A stretch of 64,000 nucleotides of DNA. Origin: Typha latifolia (taxonomy: Eukaryota; Streptophyta; Magnoliopsida; Poales; Typhaceae). Below the pieces are notes generated by a model that saw only the letters and a list, made by a program, of their open reading frames with translations, did not search any database and was not told where the DNA came from. The DNA is taken from positions 9,362,001 through 9,426,000 of the forward strand of contig CM034103.1 of NCBI GenBank assembly GCA_019914945.1, in the 5' to 3' direction. A program made the translations under genes and the position numbers. Positions 11,444 to 24,596 of the stretch are shown piece by piece (within the stretch, counting starts at the first letter, position 1; each line of letters opens with the position of its first letter).

Positions 11444-13536
11444 GGCCAATTTTATTCAATCGTTTTATAGATAGAAAGATTAATATAAGATATTTGCAAG
11501 GGGAGGTGAATGAGGACAAGTGCTTTGTCCTCTGTCCCCCGCCCCTCCCACTCCATCCTCTCTTTGTGGAGAGGGGCAATTTGACAAAGAGGACTCCCAT
11601 GTGACTGAATACAGGCAGCTTGTGTATCTCCCTTTCCCCTATGGTTATTATATTGGTAACTGTTTCTTTACTTTGGTATGCCATCTCATTAGCATGGATT
11701 ATCTTTTGGTATGGAATGAGTGGCACCTCAGTGTGACACATCCTCCCATGAAAATTTTGAGGTATATGGCAGGAAACCCATGTGCATCAATCCAACATAC
11801 AATACTTAAAAAACAATTCACATTTGAAGTAAAGGAGCTCTCTGGAGAGCACAATGTCGGGTCCCTCATGAGCAAGCATACCAACTTAAGAATATTCATC
11901 CTTCTCCCTAATAGCGAGACATCAACACACCTCCCAATGGAGTAGTGGAGAGTAAATAAAGCCAAGCCAAGATTAGAAGCTAGAGCTCTCTGTCTAAATA
12001 AAGTTCACAAAATAGCATGCCGAAATGATCTGGCTTTCATGTTACCTATCTGTCCCTTGATGTACGGAGATCTTAACAAAGCCCCCTCTCTTTGTTATTT
12101 AATATTCAAATAAAGCTTTGTGCCTGAGCTGATCTGGGTCATTGGCTTTTGTCTGGGCTTCGATCCTCTCCAGTCCAGTCTCCTGTGATTGTACAAGTCC
12201 AAGTCTTTTTTTATTAACAAATAAATGCATCTCCTCATCAAACAATGAGATCACAAGTGCAATGACATTTACACTGGAGCTTTTTAGACTCTTCCACTAG
12301 CCTAGCCATGTGGACTCAGCATGCCAAATTTAATGACAAGGAGGCAATTGCCTATGGGTCTTGGTCCTCTTCACTCATGCATGTACAACTGGAATGCTCC
12401 TGGCCAGTTTCAAATTCGAGCAAATTGTCTTTTAATGTACTTGTCGGAGTTTGATTTGGTGTCTATCTACTCGACCAACTATAGTCTTGCCGGCGGCGTA
12501 CCAGCATGTGGCATGAGAGGTACTATATAATATCTCTCATAGTAGTTTCGCTGATCACATTTGCTGCTCGATCTCACCATCATCGTCGTCTTCGCAGCTC
12601 GACTTTGCAGCCCATCGACCTCTCATCGCTTGCACTCGTGCCCTAAGCTGAGAAGGAAGAAAGGGGCATCAAGTTGGGTCAAGTTAAATGAAAACTTAAG
12701 TTGTGGATCACCTCCTTGGGTTAGAACATGGGTGTGAGTGATGAGAGACTAGGTCAGCAAGATGGTGAGGTCAAGGTGCAATGGTGAGGTCAAGCAGCAA
12801 TGGTAAGGTCAAGGTCAAGGTCAAGGTCGACGACGAGTGGCAAAGAGTGAAGGTGAGTAGTTTCTCTTGTCTTTTTCTTTTCTTCTCTTGCGGCATGGCC
12901 ATCCTTGCACTTAGACTATGTTGGATGGGGATGATGTTCATGTTGAGTTCTGTGCTTTATACTAAAACCATGGGTAATCTGCATTTAACACCACAAATAG
13001 ATGAAAACTTAGACTATTAAATGCAAATTTTCCTAAACTTATTTATGGAGATCCTATATTGTAAGTTCAAATTGCACTATGTAGTTTCATTCTCTAGCCC
13101 AGTCCAACCCAGCCCAGACTTAGGTTGGCTCAAAGACAGACCATGACAGGAAGAACAAATAAAGTTCCACCTAACTTAACTCAGAAAAGAGTGGTTCGAA
13201 CTGACCTAACCCAATGTCAAGCCGAGGATTTAGTTGGGCTCAATCTATATGGGTTGATTTCATGTGCTATCAAATGTGCGGCAATGCATTCGTCGTGCAC
13301 ATCTAATGACTCAAATTACATAGAAAAAGTATATATGTGAGGGTTGTAGAGTTTGATTGAGTATAATCTGAGTGGTTAATTACACATAGATGTGTTAGTA
13401 CACATTAGATGACACAATCCAAACAAACTCCCACGAGTTAGCCAGTAACAAATTCCATTCCCAATTATCATGACCATTAGTTAGATGTCTAACCTTAGAA
13501 GGGAAAGGCAAATTTGGAGATCAAACCAGATGGAAT
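11444..13536. other. intergenic DNA upstream of the RING gene, no gene seen
   Basis: Moderate-complexity sequence. Open frames at 11520-11945 and 11699-11965 overlap on opposite strands and show no recognisable domain. A short GGTCAA tandem tract (three perfect units in a row, with further scattered copies) lies at about 12765-12830. This part probably contains the RING promoter plus decayed repeats. Confidence 0.4.
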
Positions 13537-13727
13537 TAGGGGAGACAAAATTTGACCGGACCTGACATGATAACCTAACTCTTAATTGAGTTTAGATTTA
13601 ATCTAGTTGGGTTTAAACATAAATGGGTCAACTCGCCTAATTTATTTAATAATCGGCTCGTGTTCGGATTTATACTACTAACTCATTTTGACCCATTTGA
13701 CTGATTTTGACCTATTTAATTCGTCTT
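13537..13727 (+). mobile_element. isolated 5' end of a hAT element
   Basis: TAGGGGAGACAAAATTTGACC at 13537 and the following CGGGTT/AACCCG-type subterminal sequence match the 5' end of the hAT element at 15954 (TAGGGGTGGCAAAAATTGAC), including 'ggtcaactcg.ctaa' and 'tcgtgttcggatttata'. No matching 3' end is adjacent, so this is a truncated fragment. Confidence 0.65.
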
Positions 13728-14250
13728 AGTGATCCTCGAGCAATATTTTTTCTATATCTAATGTAGATGTATAGAGTTAAGAGCAATTTAGTATGTTCCA
13801 TCTAAAATTGGGAAGTGATCTCCAATGGCCTCCAAAATATGATCTCTAGATAAAGATAGATAACCTCATTAGGGTTAGGATTAAATCCTTTTATATACCT
13901 CTAAGAGATAAGGTATTAGAGGTATAAATACCTCTCAAAAGATTCTCTATGAATTCTAGGAATAAGGTAAATATCTATTAGATATAAGACAAAAAGATCT
14001 CCAAATAAATTTTATGAAGTAACTAATTTTATGAAGATTCTCAATGTCGTAACACAAGTTCACTCCGTTCGAATGACCTAACTTGAGTCTTTGTATCTTC
14101 AAACGGCTTTAAACAGCTACTAGGGTGCTTTGAACGGTTTTTTATGCGTCTCTATAAATCCAAATGACTACTAGGGTGTGTTCGAATGGCAAAGTGGACA
14201 GTTAAATGCAGAGTGATCATTTTTGTGCTCTTAGGTATTTTTCATACTAT

Positions 14251-14465
14251 TCCAACCGTCATGACACCATTTGAGCACTTCAATGACGACTTTAAAATTA
14301 TCCCGTACACTTTGATTTTAAAATTACTTTTTTACTTTAATATTTTCTATTAAACATATTATAACTTGTGCATATGCTCACATAAAAAATCTAGATACAT
14401 TACATGAATAAAATTTATATTTTGAAATATAATTTGCCAATTACATAAGTATAAATAAAACTTAA
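14251..14465. repeat. dispersed AT-rich repeat, copy 2
   Basis: Direct, diverged copy of 1-215. Upstream, 14040-14220 contains 'cgttcgaatgacc', 'tgaacggtttttt' and 'gtgttcgaatggc', so the repeat probably belongs to a decayed LTR that includes this upstream part. Confidence 0.6.
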
Positions 14466-15945
14466 CAATTTCCTCTTTTAGTATTTTATGACAAAATATC
14501 TACACATAACAATGTATATATTATACTAAAGTATAGCAAAAATTTTGTTTGCTATCAAATACCCTACACAACTTCAATATTCATACCAAATGGCATGCAT
14601 GTGAGGCTATAAAACTAAATTAACCAATATGATATGTATTCATAGCAAACTAATCCCAAATAATTATGATATTATATATCACTCTTTCGATTGTTGTCAT
14701 AAATTGACAAAGAATGCAACCAATACAAGCAAAAAATACTAAAGCACGAAAGAGAATATATCACCCGAAATTCTATTTGATTCATATAATTAATCAAAGA
14801 CTGTTGCTACTCAAAATCATAGTCTATTTCACATCAAATTTTAACTAATAAATTCTAAAACTGCACAAAATAATTATAAGTTCCAAATCCAAATTCTTAG
14901 AATTCAAAGTCAAAAATGGTTCACAAATCAAAATATTTAACATTTTAGTTTTCATATCATATTCAAGTATTTTTAGTTGATGCACTTTGGAATTTCAAGT
15001 TTAGTTAGTCTCTCTTGCTTCTTCATGACCTCGATTGCAAGTTGGTCATGGCGAAGACTCTTGCATTAGTTTTACCTCCCACTCTACGAGAGAGACTAGG
15101 TTGTGAAAGCTCCTCATCCTTGATTCACTATAGTGGTCACTCTTAATGCTTTAGAAATGGCAAGGGTGATTGGGGTAGAGGGATCTCCTTAGAGTAAAGG
15201 GCACCACAAATGGATATGCCTAGTCTATCCCCAGTTAAAATAAGTTGGATTGTGAGGACTAGGACATATCAGGATAGGTGACCCTCCAAACCACAATTGA
15301 AGTGGATCTTTTTACCTAGTTGTGGTTGAGATGATCTGACATCGGTTACACTTCTAGAGCTCACTCCATACCCTCTAATTCTATCTTACAAATGGAACCC
15401 ACGTGATACTCACAAGAATCCAAACTTATCACAGACCGCAACAAGTATGTATATGTATATAACATATCTAAATAAAGATAAATACCCATGCAGGGGCAAC
15501 TTTGCTAATACAAAAAAATTAAATAACAATCTAGCTAGTTTGACTTATTTTCTCATGACCTCGATTATATCTTTTACTATAAAAAATATTCTACTAATGG
15601 GTGATGAGTATAAAGCCCAATAAGTATATGCCTCTACAATATAAGAACAGTATAAAATAAAATATAATAATATAAATCATGCATAAATGACAATGTATTA
15701 AACTCATCAATTTAATAACAATGGTTCATCGATAAAACAAGATCATAACTCATAGCAACATACTCTCTCAGATTCTCAAGTCCATTGCAATACCACATGC
15801 TCTACCAAAGCCTCTATTTCATAATAAATAATAATATCACGAGCTCACCCAAAGCCTTAATCAATGAGGAGGGATAGATATCTAGCGGCAATATTGTCTA
15901 TACATGCCTGGCGACGGTTTATGTTATCTTAGACTAAGGACTCTG
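14466..15945. other. intergenic repeat-like DNA, no gene seen
   Basis: No coding region recognised. The more balanced stretch 15000-15400 and the stretch 15720-15945 look like old transposon sequence, but no domain could be read. The hAT element that follows splits this sequence: the flank continues at 17869. Confidence 0.35.
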
Positions 15946-15953
15946 ATTATAAG
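15946..15953. repeat. 8-bp target-site duplication, left
   Basis: ATTATAAG directly before the hAT end; identical to 17861-17868. Confidence 0.95.
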
Positions 15954-16180
15954 TAGGGGTGGCAAAAATTGACCCGACCCGATAACCCGACACGATAACC
16001 CAGCTGTTAATCGGGTTTGGGTTTAGTCTAATCGGGTTCGGGTCATAAACGGGTCAACCCGTCTAACCTGATTATTAATTGGGTCGTGTTCGGGTTTATA
16101 CCCCTGACCCGCTTGACTCGTTTAACCCGTTTAAGTAAACGAGTCGGGTCAAGTCAGGTCAACCCGACAACCCGCCAACC

Positions 16181-16218
<38 letters not shown>

Positions 16219-17860
16219 AAGTTTTTCTAACCCTAAGAATCTATGAATTGAGCGCATGAATTAAATTACCCAACCCATGTGACAAGTTCCTACTCGGCCA
16301 CTCCCCATCTCCAAGAGCCAAGCACTACCCCCTACCCCTCCTCATGCCGTCTTCCCCTACCCCGTGCTCCTCACTTCGTCGCCCCTTACTCCTCGTTCCT
16401 TACTCCTCATGCCGTCACCCCTTACCCCTCACTCCTCACTCGTCACGCCGAGTAACGCCGCCGGATCTCCTCACGCCGTTGGATCTCTTCGTCACTCACG
16501 CCGTCAGATCTCTCACTCGGTCACTCCTCTGATCGCCGTCGGATCTCCCCGTCACTCTTGAATAGTGAACTTATATGGTTTTTGCTTCTTTTACTGTTTT
16601 CTTCTTCTTGGAGAAAATCTCAAGGAAGATGAGGTGAAAGGAGTATGCCTTATTGTTGATTATTTGAGAAAGTCTATGGATAACATTGCCAGATCTTGTG
16701 GTCAATTTCAAGAAATATAGGTATGTTTGTTTGCCTTTTTTTTCAATATTTTGATAGATTTGAAAGCTGAATTTAATGGCTCTAATAACTTTTTCAATTA
16801 TGAAAAAACTGATTTCTTTCTTCATCGATTTTTCCAGATCTCATTGAGAAGGATCCGGACAGTATTAAAAATCCCCCAAGTCAATTTGTTTCTTTTACTG
16901 GTTTCTTATCCTTTGAGAGAAACTCGAGGAAGAGTAGGTAAGAGGAGCATGCCTTGTTGTTGTTGACTATTAAAAAAAATCATGGAAAGCCTGAGCAGAT
17001 CTTGTGATCAAATGCAAGAAGTATAAGGACGTTTATTTTGATAGATTTGTATTTATGCATAAAGAGAAAGTTGAATTTTGGCAACTCCAGTTGTAATTGT
17101 TATTTTTCAATTATGAAAAATGCTTTCTTTCTTTCATCGATTGCTTTTAGATTTGGTTGAGAAGAATTTGGGCAGTACCAATTATACTCTATATCAATTT
17201 GTTTCAAGAAGGGAAAGATGTGAATATTACTCTAATGATTCAATTAAATAGTTGGCTTTTTTACCCTCTTCCTTGCCTTTTTTTTCCTCCAGTGAACATA
17301 GATGTAATTGTAAAGATATTTTTTTTAATTGCAATTACCATTAAGTTGTTACTTCCTAATTAGTTGCAATCTTGCAGAGATTTTTACATACCAATTTACA
17401 GCTTGCTTCAATTAATTTAGCACGCTTGGTAAATTGCAATAATAGTACAAATTTTTCGATGTATATTAATCAAAAGCCTAATATAAACTTTAGCCATAAT
17501 CAAAATTAATGTTGGAATATTATTTTATTCTTGTATATGATAAATTTGTAAATATTATATATATATATAATATTTATATTAAACGGGTTAGATGGGTCGT
17601 GTTAACGTGTTGGGTTAACATGACTCGTTTAAGTATATGGGTTAGACGGGTCGTGTTAGCATGTCGTGTTAAACCAACCCGTTTATTAAACGGGTTAGGC
17701 GGGTTAGATCATGTTACCTGTTTATTAATCGGGTCGTGTTCGTGTTTACCAAATGCGACCTGTTTATTAATCGGATCGTGTTCGTGTCAAGGTAAAATTG
17801 ACCCGACCCGAATCTGACCCGACCCAAACCCGCTTTAACCCGACCCGATTGCCACCCCTA
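15954..17860 (+). mobile_element. non-autonomous hAT element, 1.9 kb
   Basis: The element is bounded by 12-bp terminal inverted repeats TAGGGGTGGCAA / TTGCCACCCCTA and by a perfect 8-bp duplication, the hallmark of hAT insertion. Dense CGGGTT/AACCCG subterminal repeats fill 15970-16180 and 17580-17860. Between them lie a TA microsatellite (16183-16217), a GC-richer segment (16290-16560, with CACGCCG motifs) and an AT-rich segment with no transposase. Both ends and the GC-rich segment match the 4.6-kb element at 18797-23406 in inverted orientation, so this is probably its internal-deletion derivative, mobilised in trans. The perfect duplication suggests a fairly recent insertion. Confidence 0.93.
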
Positions 17861-17868
17861 ATTATAAG
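17861..17868. repeat. 8-bp target-site duplication, right
   Basis: ATTATAAG directly after the hAT end; identical to 15946-15953. Confidence 0.95.
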
Positions 17869-18796
17869 TCTATCCTCACACTCCTCACCGCACCCTATGC
17901 GGGAAAATCACAAGAAAAACGTCTTAACCCTACATCATCGGGTACTGTTAGAGCTATAAACTCTACCTCACAATCATCATTTTTATAATCAACAACTGTC
18001 CGACCTCCATACTCTGTAGTAAATGCGCCTACTCAAACCTGACGTACAATTTACCTAATTATCCTCTAAGGACTGATGACCTCAGGCGTGGATCAATATA
18101 TATAAGTAATATATACACACTCTACTCCTAACCCTAGTTGAGTGAGTACAAGAATACTGCCGAGAAAGGATCTAACTACTCAGTGATACATGTACGTAGT
18201 GCAATGTCTAATACACATAGCATGATTATCATAGCTAAAGCACATACAATATGTTAATCATGTATTCAATCCTCAAAGTAATATTGCATAAATTCTATAA
18301 ATAATACATGAATATTGATGTCATAATATTACTACACTATCAAAATGCTAGCTTCATCACATCATGTTTATACTATCCTTAGATTATAAAGGAGTCACTT
18401 GCTCAAAATCACTCATAGTTATTTGCTCAAAATGAGTCATTTGCTCAAATATAATCACATAATAAGTATAATATTCTATAACATAAAACTATTTAATTAA
18501 TATCATGAACCTTTCGTCACGGCTTGGGTAAGTTCAATTATATGTCTAGTCTAAATAACTATAATAAACCCAATAGTTAATATAAATAAATAATTTAAAT
18601 AAAATATTATTCATAATTACTACAGTTATATTATCATTTTCTAATAATTAAATTTATATGACTCAAATTAATAAAATCAAACTACAGAAAGTAACTAAAA
18701 TCAAAACAAAACAAATTATTTGGGCTGGCCCATAGCCCAAATAAAGGGATGGGCTAGGCACAGCCCACCCACCAGCTCTCGAGTTAGGCCATAGGC
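17869..18796. other. intergenic DNA between the two hAT elements
   Basis: Continues the sequence interrupted by the element at 15954. No coding region seen. AT-rich with short repeats such as 'atttgctcaaa' repeated near 18390-18450. Confidence 0.4.
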
Positions 18797-21700
18797 TAAG
18801 GGTGGCAATCGGGTCGAGTTAAGCGGGTTCGAGTCGGGTCAAATTTGGGTTGGGTCAACATTACCTTGACACGAACACGACCCGATTAATAAACGGGTTG
18901 TATTTGGTAAACACGAACACGATCTGACTAATAAACGGGTAACACGACACAACACGACTAACCCGTTTAATAAACGGGTCAAGTTAACATGACACACTAA
19001 CATGACCCGTCTAAACTGTATACTTAAATAGGTCATGTTAACCCGACACGTTAACACAACCCATCTAACCCGTTTAATATAAATCCTATATAAAATTTAA
19101 TATTTACTAATTTATTATATATAAATGGTGTATTACACAAATAAAATAACCTATTTTTAACTCAAAACTCATACAACATCAAAATTGCAATCCTAATAAT
19201 TCTTCATAACAAAACCCATATAATAGAGTTTAGAACAAAGTTTCAACTCTCAAAAAGTGTATCATACATGACAAACAAAATAATACATTTCCAACTCAAA
19301 ACTTATACAATATTAAAATTACAATTCTAATAATTTAACATAATAAAAGTCCATATAATGGAGTTTAGAACAAAGTTCCAACAAAGTCCATACAATTTCA
19401 TGACAATTAGAACAAAATTTAAAGTTTACAATCCATTATAAATTATAAATAGTTTGAAATATGCAAACATTATCATTAAGCTCCCTATCTCCAAATATCA
19501 CGACCCTGCCATAAAGAATAAAAAGTAAACATCTAAAATATAAGATATATACAAAATTTCACTTACATTAGTCAATGAACATTCGCCGGATTTAGATTTA
19601 TGCATTTGAGCAATCACCAAATTCTACAACTTCACTTGTATTAGCCATTAAGTCCAAATTTGTAATATCTTCCGTTAGCTCCTCCAATGCTACCAAATTG
19701 TCTATCATAATATGATAAAATAATTAGTAGACTAAACTTTTTGAATATTTATATAAGAAAACAGTAATATACTTACCTCTAGTATGAAACAACCAATCTC
19801 GAGTACAAATTAAAGTTTCCATAGTTTTAGACTTTAAACCACATCTATATTGATCAAGTACTCTACCACCAACACTAAAAGTAGATTCAGAAGCACCTGT
19901 GGAGATAGGAATACTTAATATATCGCATGCCATGAGAGAAAGATCTGGATATCGAAATTGATTAGATTTCAAATAATTAAGAATATCCAATTTAGAACTT
20001 CGGTCAATTCGAGGCTCTTCAAGATACAATTCTAATTGTGACTTTTGTGATTTACTCACAAACTCAAAACTCTCAAATGAATCAATCTCATATATAAAAA
20101 AAAATTATTATTCTGAATATAGAAGGAACATTAAAAAAATATAAAGATAAGAACATACTAATGGTACTAAATTACCTTCATCATACAGTTGTTATCTTCA
20201 GTATTTGAAACTTTACATAAAGTAGCTGAAGATGTCACATTGGAAACTTTAGAAGTGTTCTGAACATAATAATAAAAAAGAGCAAACAACTTCTTGCGGA
20301 TCTTTATCATCTTATAAGAAGAGCCATAAAGTTTGTTGTATAAGAATTCCACAAAATGTATTTTGAATCGTCGATCTAGGATTATAGCTATCGCTAAAAT
20401 AAGTAGTATTATTTCCAATATTTTTCAAACTTCACATTCATCTATGTGGCTATATGACTAATAAAATTATCTGAGCTTCGCATGCCTTCCATTATATTTA
20501 ATTGGATCAAAATCACCTTAGGAAAGAACAAATTTGCTACAAGATATATAGATCCATAAATTAGAGATGTAACATTACAAAACAACTTTAAAAACTTGCA
20601 AATCTTTTCAGCTTTACCCAATTCTTCTTGTGATGGACAATACTTGTAATTTGAATCACGCAATTGTAAATGATGCACGACAATATATAATAGCACTGTT
20701 AAGCATTAAGTAAGTTGAATTCCATCTTGTAGGCACATTTTATCATAATCCTTTACTACTATTCAAAGAGACTTGTTTAACACATTCAATAAATCTCTGT
20801 TTTCTGACTTGTGACCCCTTAACATATTTGATGCTCTCTCTGATTTTGAATACAGAATCATCTATTTCTTTCAGACCTTCTTGCACTATTAAGTTAAGAA
20901 TATGAGCACAACAATGAACATGAAAGAAATCACCATCACATAATAAAGCATCATTCAACATAAGTTGGCTCCTCAATAACTCAACAAACAAATCATTTAC
21001 AGATGCATTATCACGTGTTATAGAAAATAACTTTTTCTCTATACCCCATTCAGTCAACAATGTATAAATCTTATCAGACAAAGTTATTCTAGTGTGTGGG
21101 GTTGGCATTGCATAAAAATTTATAATTTTATTTGCAATACCCAATTTTCATCAGCAAAGTGTGCCGTGAGACATAGATAACCATCAGTGGTTATGGAGGT
21201 CAACAAGTCAGAGGTTAAACTAATTCTTCTAGGAATAGAATGTAACCAATCTTTGAGTTTATTCTTCTCCCTTCTGTACATTTTAAAAATATCTACCTTT
21301 GCTATATTTCTACTAATATGTTTGACCTCATCACATAAGTAACTGTGCAATATTCTAACTCCTTCATAACCAACAAATTGAAAAGGCAATTCATGCTTAA
21401 CAATTGTCATTGTCATCAATTCACGGTATTTCTCCTGATCAAACTTAGAAACTTGTAAAGGCATTGATCCTTCTAATTTGGCAATGAATAATTGGCCTAT
21501 ATCTTTAGTTTTCAACTTTGGGCATGTAGGTATATGACGTTTCATATTTTCAGTCCCGTACTTACTATCTGATATGTATATTCGGCTCTCTTTAACCTAT
21601 CTTCTCCTTTTGGTGGCTCCATAAACACTTTCCAAACACTAGATGTTTGTTTTCTTTTTCTTTTACTACTAGAATTCTCTCCACCTACTATGGGAGGAGG

Positions 21701-23406
21701 AACTTTCTCAGAAATATTTTCTCCATCTTTAGAAAATATCATCACAATATCATCACCCATTACTGAAATGAGAGCAAGAGAAATAATATCATGACATGGA
21801 ACTAAAACTATGAAACTAAATTAAATTGAACTAAAATCAAGTGAGATGGACTTGACTAAATAGATCTAACAAAAAATTAAAAAAATAATACAGTAAAATA
21901 AGTAACTAAACAATAATCAGTAATTAAATACTTCAAACTAATTAAAAAGTTTGTATATAATTGATAAAAAGGCTAATGGATAAGACATCACTATAAGATT
22001 AGTCAGATATTTAACAAACAAATCTAAGTAAAAAACACTCATAATTAAAATGAAAGCAAGAGAAATAATATTTTGACATGGAACCAAAGCCATGAAACTA
22101 AATTAAATTAAACTAAAATTAAGTGAGATAGATTTGACTAAACAGATCTAACAAGAAATTAAAACCTCAATGTATAACAAAAGTATAAAGCAGACTGGTA
22201 GAAATTTTTTAAAGAATAGACCCTCAGTGTCCATTGATAAATTGATATGTATATTGATCTAACTAGACGGAATAATGCCATGTAGATTTGGTTATATAAA
22301 ATATACCTCTACTTTAAATCAAATAATTGGTCGGGAGCTTGAAGAAGATTATTTACTAGTACCAAAAAAGAAAAATGGCATCTAACTACTGCAAATTATA
22401 AGGGCGTAAAGTATGCTAGTCATTGTCAGGTCTGAATATGTGGTGACAACATGCTTTTATTTTTGTAAAAGCTAATATCTATTAGCAAATGCAACTGGCT
22501 TGAACTGGGAAGCACTTCTCAAATGGAAAAAAATGGTGAACCTCTTGTCCAAAGTGAATGGGTGGTGTGGATGGTGAATTAAAGATAAAACTTTGCCTTT
22601 TAAAATTAAAAATAAATTTGAAAAATATCATGACTAAAATTTATTAGAACCTCAATGTATGAAGACTGATCCGGGTGTCCGGCGGTGTGAGGAGATTGAG
22701 TGTCGACGGCGTGAGTGAAGGGGATCGTCAGATCGGTGAGCTCGGGCGGCGTGAGGAAGCGTGAGTGAGGGGGATCGATGGCGTGAGTGAAGGGGATCGC
22801 CGGATCGGTGAGTGAGGGGGATCGACGGCGTGAGTGAAGGGGATCGCCAGATCGGTGAGCTCGGGCGAAGATCCGATGTGAGAAGCTCCAGTGTGAGTGA
22901 GGGGGGAAATCCGACGTGAGGACTCGACGGCGTGAGGACCTCGATCCTTGGGCGGCGTGAGAAGCTCGGGCGTCAGCAGTGAAGAGATGATGTATCGATG
23001 TTACTTGGTGTGAAGAGTGAGGAGGGAAGGGGCAACGACAAAGTGGGCTGCGGGCATGGGTAAAGGAAGGAGGTAAGGGAAGGGGGCAAAGGCAATGGTG
23101 GCTGGTGTGAGGATTGAGGAAATAAGTTTGGGTGACTTGGGTCTTAGAGTCTTAGGGTATTTGGGTCAAATTAGAAATTTAGAATATATATGTGTGTGTG
23201 TGGCAGGTTGGTAGGTCGACCCGACTTGCCCGACCCATTTAATTAAACGGGTTAAACGAGTCAAGCGGGTCTGAGGTATAAACCCGAATACGACCCGATT
23301 AATAATCAAGTTAGGCGGGTTGACTCGTTTATGACCAGAACCTGATTAACCTAAAACTAAACCCGATTAATAGCCGGATTATTGGGTCGGGTCTGAAAAA
23401 CCCCTA
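18797..23406 (-). mobile_element. hAT transposon, 4.6 kb, with decayed transposase
   Basis: Its 3' end is at 18797 (TAAGGGTGGCAATCGGGTC) and its 5' end at 23406 (TAGGGG on the minus strand). Subterminal CGGGTT repeats occupy 18797-19080 and 23205-23400 and align with those of the element at 15954. A GC-rich leader-like segment with GGCGTGAG repeats lies at 22665-23060, and the transposase at 19724-21760. The 12-bp terminal repeats are diverged, and no 8-bp target duplication is seen (CCATAGGC against GACACAAG), so the copy is older or has lost a flank. Confidence 0.85.
19724..21760 (-). pseudogene. hAT-family (RICESLEEPER-type) transposase, broken
   Basis: Fragments in several frames read in hAT order on the minus strand. 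First comes a basic N-terminus with a degenerate BED-finger region (21760-21480). Next is the first catalytic region SLTSDLLTSITTDGYL (near 21210), then the second, SITRDNASVND (near 21010), then a CCAHILNLIVQEGL helix typical of the family (near 20900). Last is the dimerisation domain with FRYPDLSLMACDILSIPIST and ASESTFSVGGRVLD (19830-19980). Frameshifts and stops separate the pieces near 21545, 21130, 20720, 20420 and 20160. AT-rich introns may account for one or two breaks, but not all. It should therefore be inactive. Confidence 0.85.
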
Positions 23407-23499
23407 GACACAAGTATGTATCTAAATACTAGGCAATGATATCACTTGTTCGCTTAAGTAAAAGTCCGAAGAAATATTAAAAACGAAAGCAGAGATGAA

Positions 23500-24596
23500 C
23501 GCCAAGATTTCAACTTCAGTTTAGAAGCATTCATCTAGGATTGATTTGTAAATGCGGTTGATGACTTCAGATATTCTTCCTTTTGTATACCTACAGAAAC
23601 GAAGACAGTTTTGTTATTATTTGAATTACTAGTGTATCCAACACCATACCTGTCTTTTCCAGAGATCTGAACTTTTAGAATCTCGTCAAGTTTGTTCTTC
23701 CCTTTTAGAAATGTCACTTCCTTATGCAATCACTCTAGTTCAATTTCATCAGCCTTCATTTTATTTTTCGCATTGTCAAGTTGTTTAGAAAGGTCTTTGA
23801 CACGTTCAAGTTCCAATTTGTACTTCTCCTCAAATTGAATTCTTTCTGGTTCGATTATCTTGAGTCATTGAAGTAGTCTAAGATTGATTTTCTTGAGTTT
23901 AAACGACTCCAGGTACAGGTCATTATATGCCTTTTGAATTTTAGATTCATTTTCCTCAGCTGGTAACATATCCTGATCATCTGTACTATTAGTATCAACA
24001 ACAGAGTCAGTATTAAGTAGAGAAGAGGCAAAAGCTACAAAGTTTTCTTCGTCTTTTTCAGAATCATCATCAGATTCATTTGAGTCATCCCAAGTAACTT
24101 TCATAATTTTACCCTTTCTCTCAAGACGATTAGGGCATTCTTTTGCGATGTGTCCAAAACCAGAACATTCAAAACATCGAACTTTATTCTCAGAATTGGT
24201 CAACATTCATAGAATCGATGTCCTTACTCTCCTCAATAGCTGTAACTTTCGCCTGAAACCTTTCTGGAAGAGACCTAAGGATCTTACAAACAATTCTGAT
24301 TTTAAGAATTTTCTCTCCTAGGTTAAAACTGGAGTTGACTATATCACTCAGCTTTGCATAGAACTCATCAAATGTCTCATTCTCCTCCATACGTAAAGTT
24401 TCAAAACTAGTAGTCAACGTTTGAAGTTTTGAAAGTTTTACAGCCATAGTTCCTTCGTGAGTAGTTTCTAATATCGTTCAGGCTTCTTTTGCTATCTCAC
24501 AAGTAGACATTCTTCTAAATTCTTCCGAGAAAACATAACTAAAAATTGCATTTATTATTTTGCTATTCCAGCCGACTTTTTCATAGTCTGTCCTAT
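23500..24596 (-). pseudogene. Ty1/copia gag remnant
   Basis: Minus-strand frames show a copia gag: AIFSYVFSEEFRRMSTCEIA (24475-24550), an in-frame stop near 24480, ILETTHEGTMAVKLSKLQ (24420-24470), FDEFYAKLSDIVNSSF (24320-24370) and a CCHC zinc knuckle CFECSGFGHIAKEC (near 24150). An acidic and then a coiled-coil-like tail follows down to 23535. There is no protease, integrase or RT. The upstream side is cut at 24597 by the chromovirus LTR, and the downstream side is lost at the hAT boundary. Confidence 0.8.

Noticed and set aside
16344..16561. Ser/Pro/Leu-rich frames in the short hAT element
   Set aside because: Low-complexity translation of the GC-rich leader segment; the matching part of the large hAT element is non-coding.
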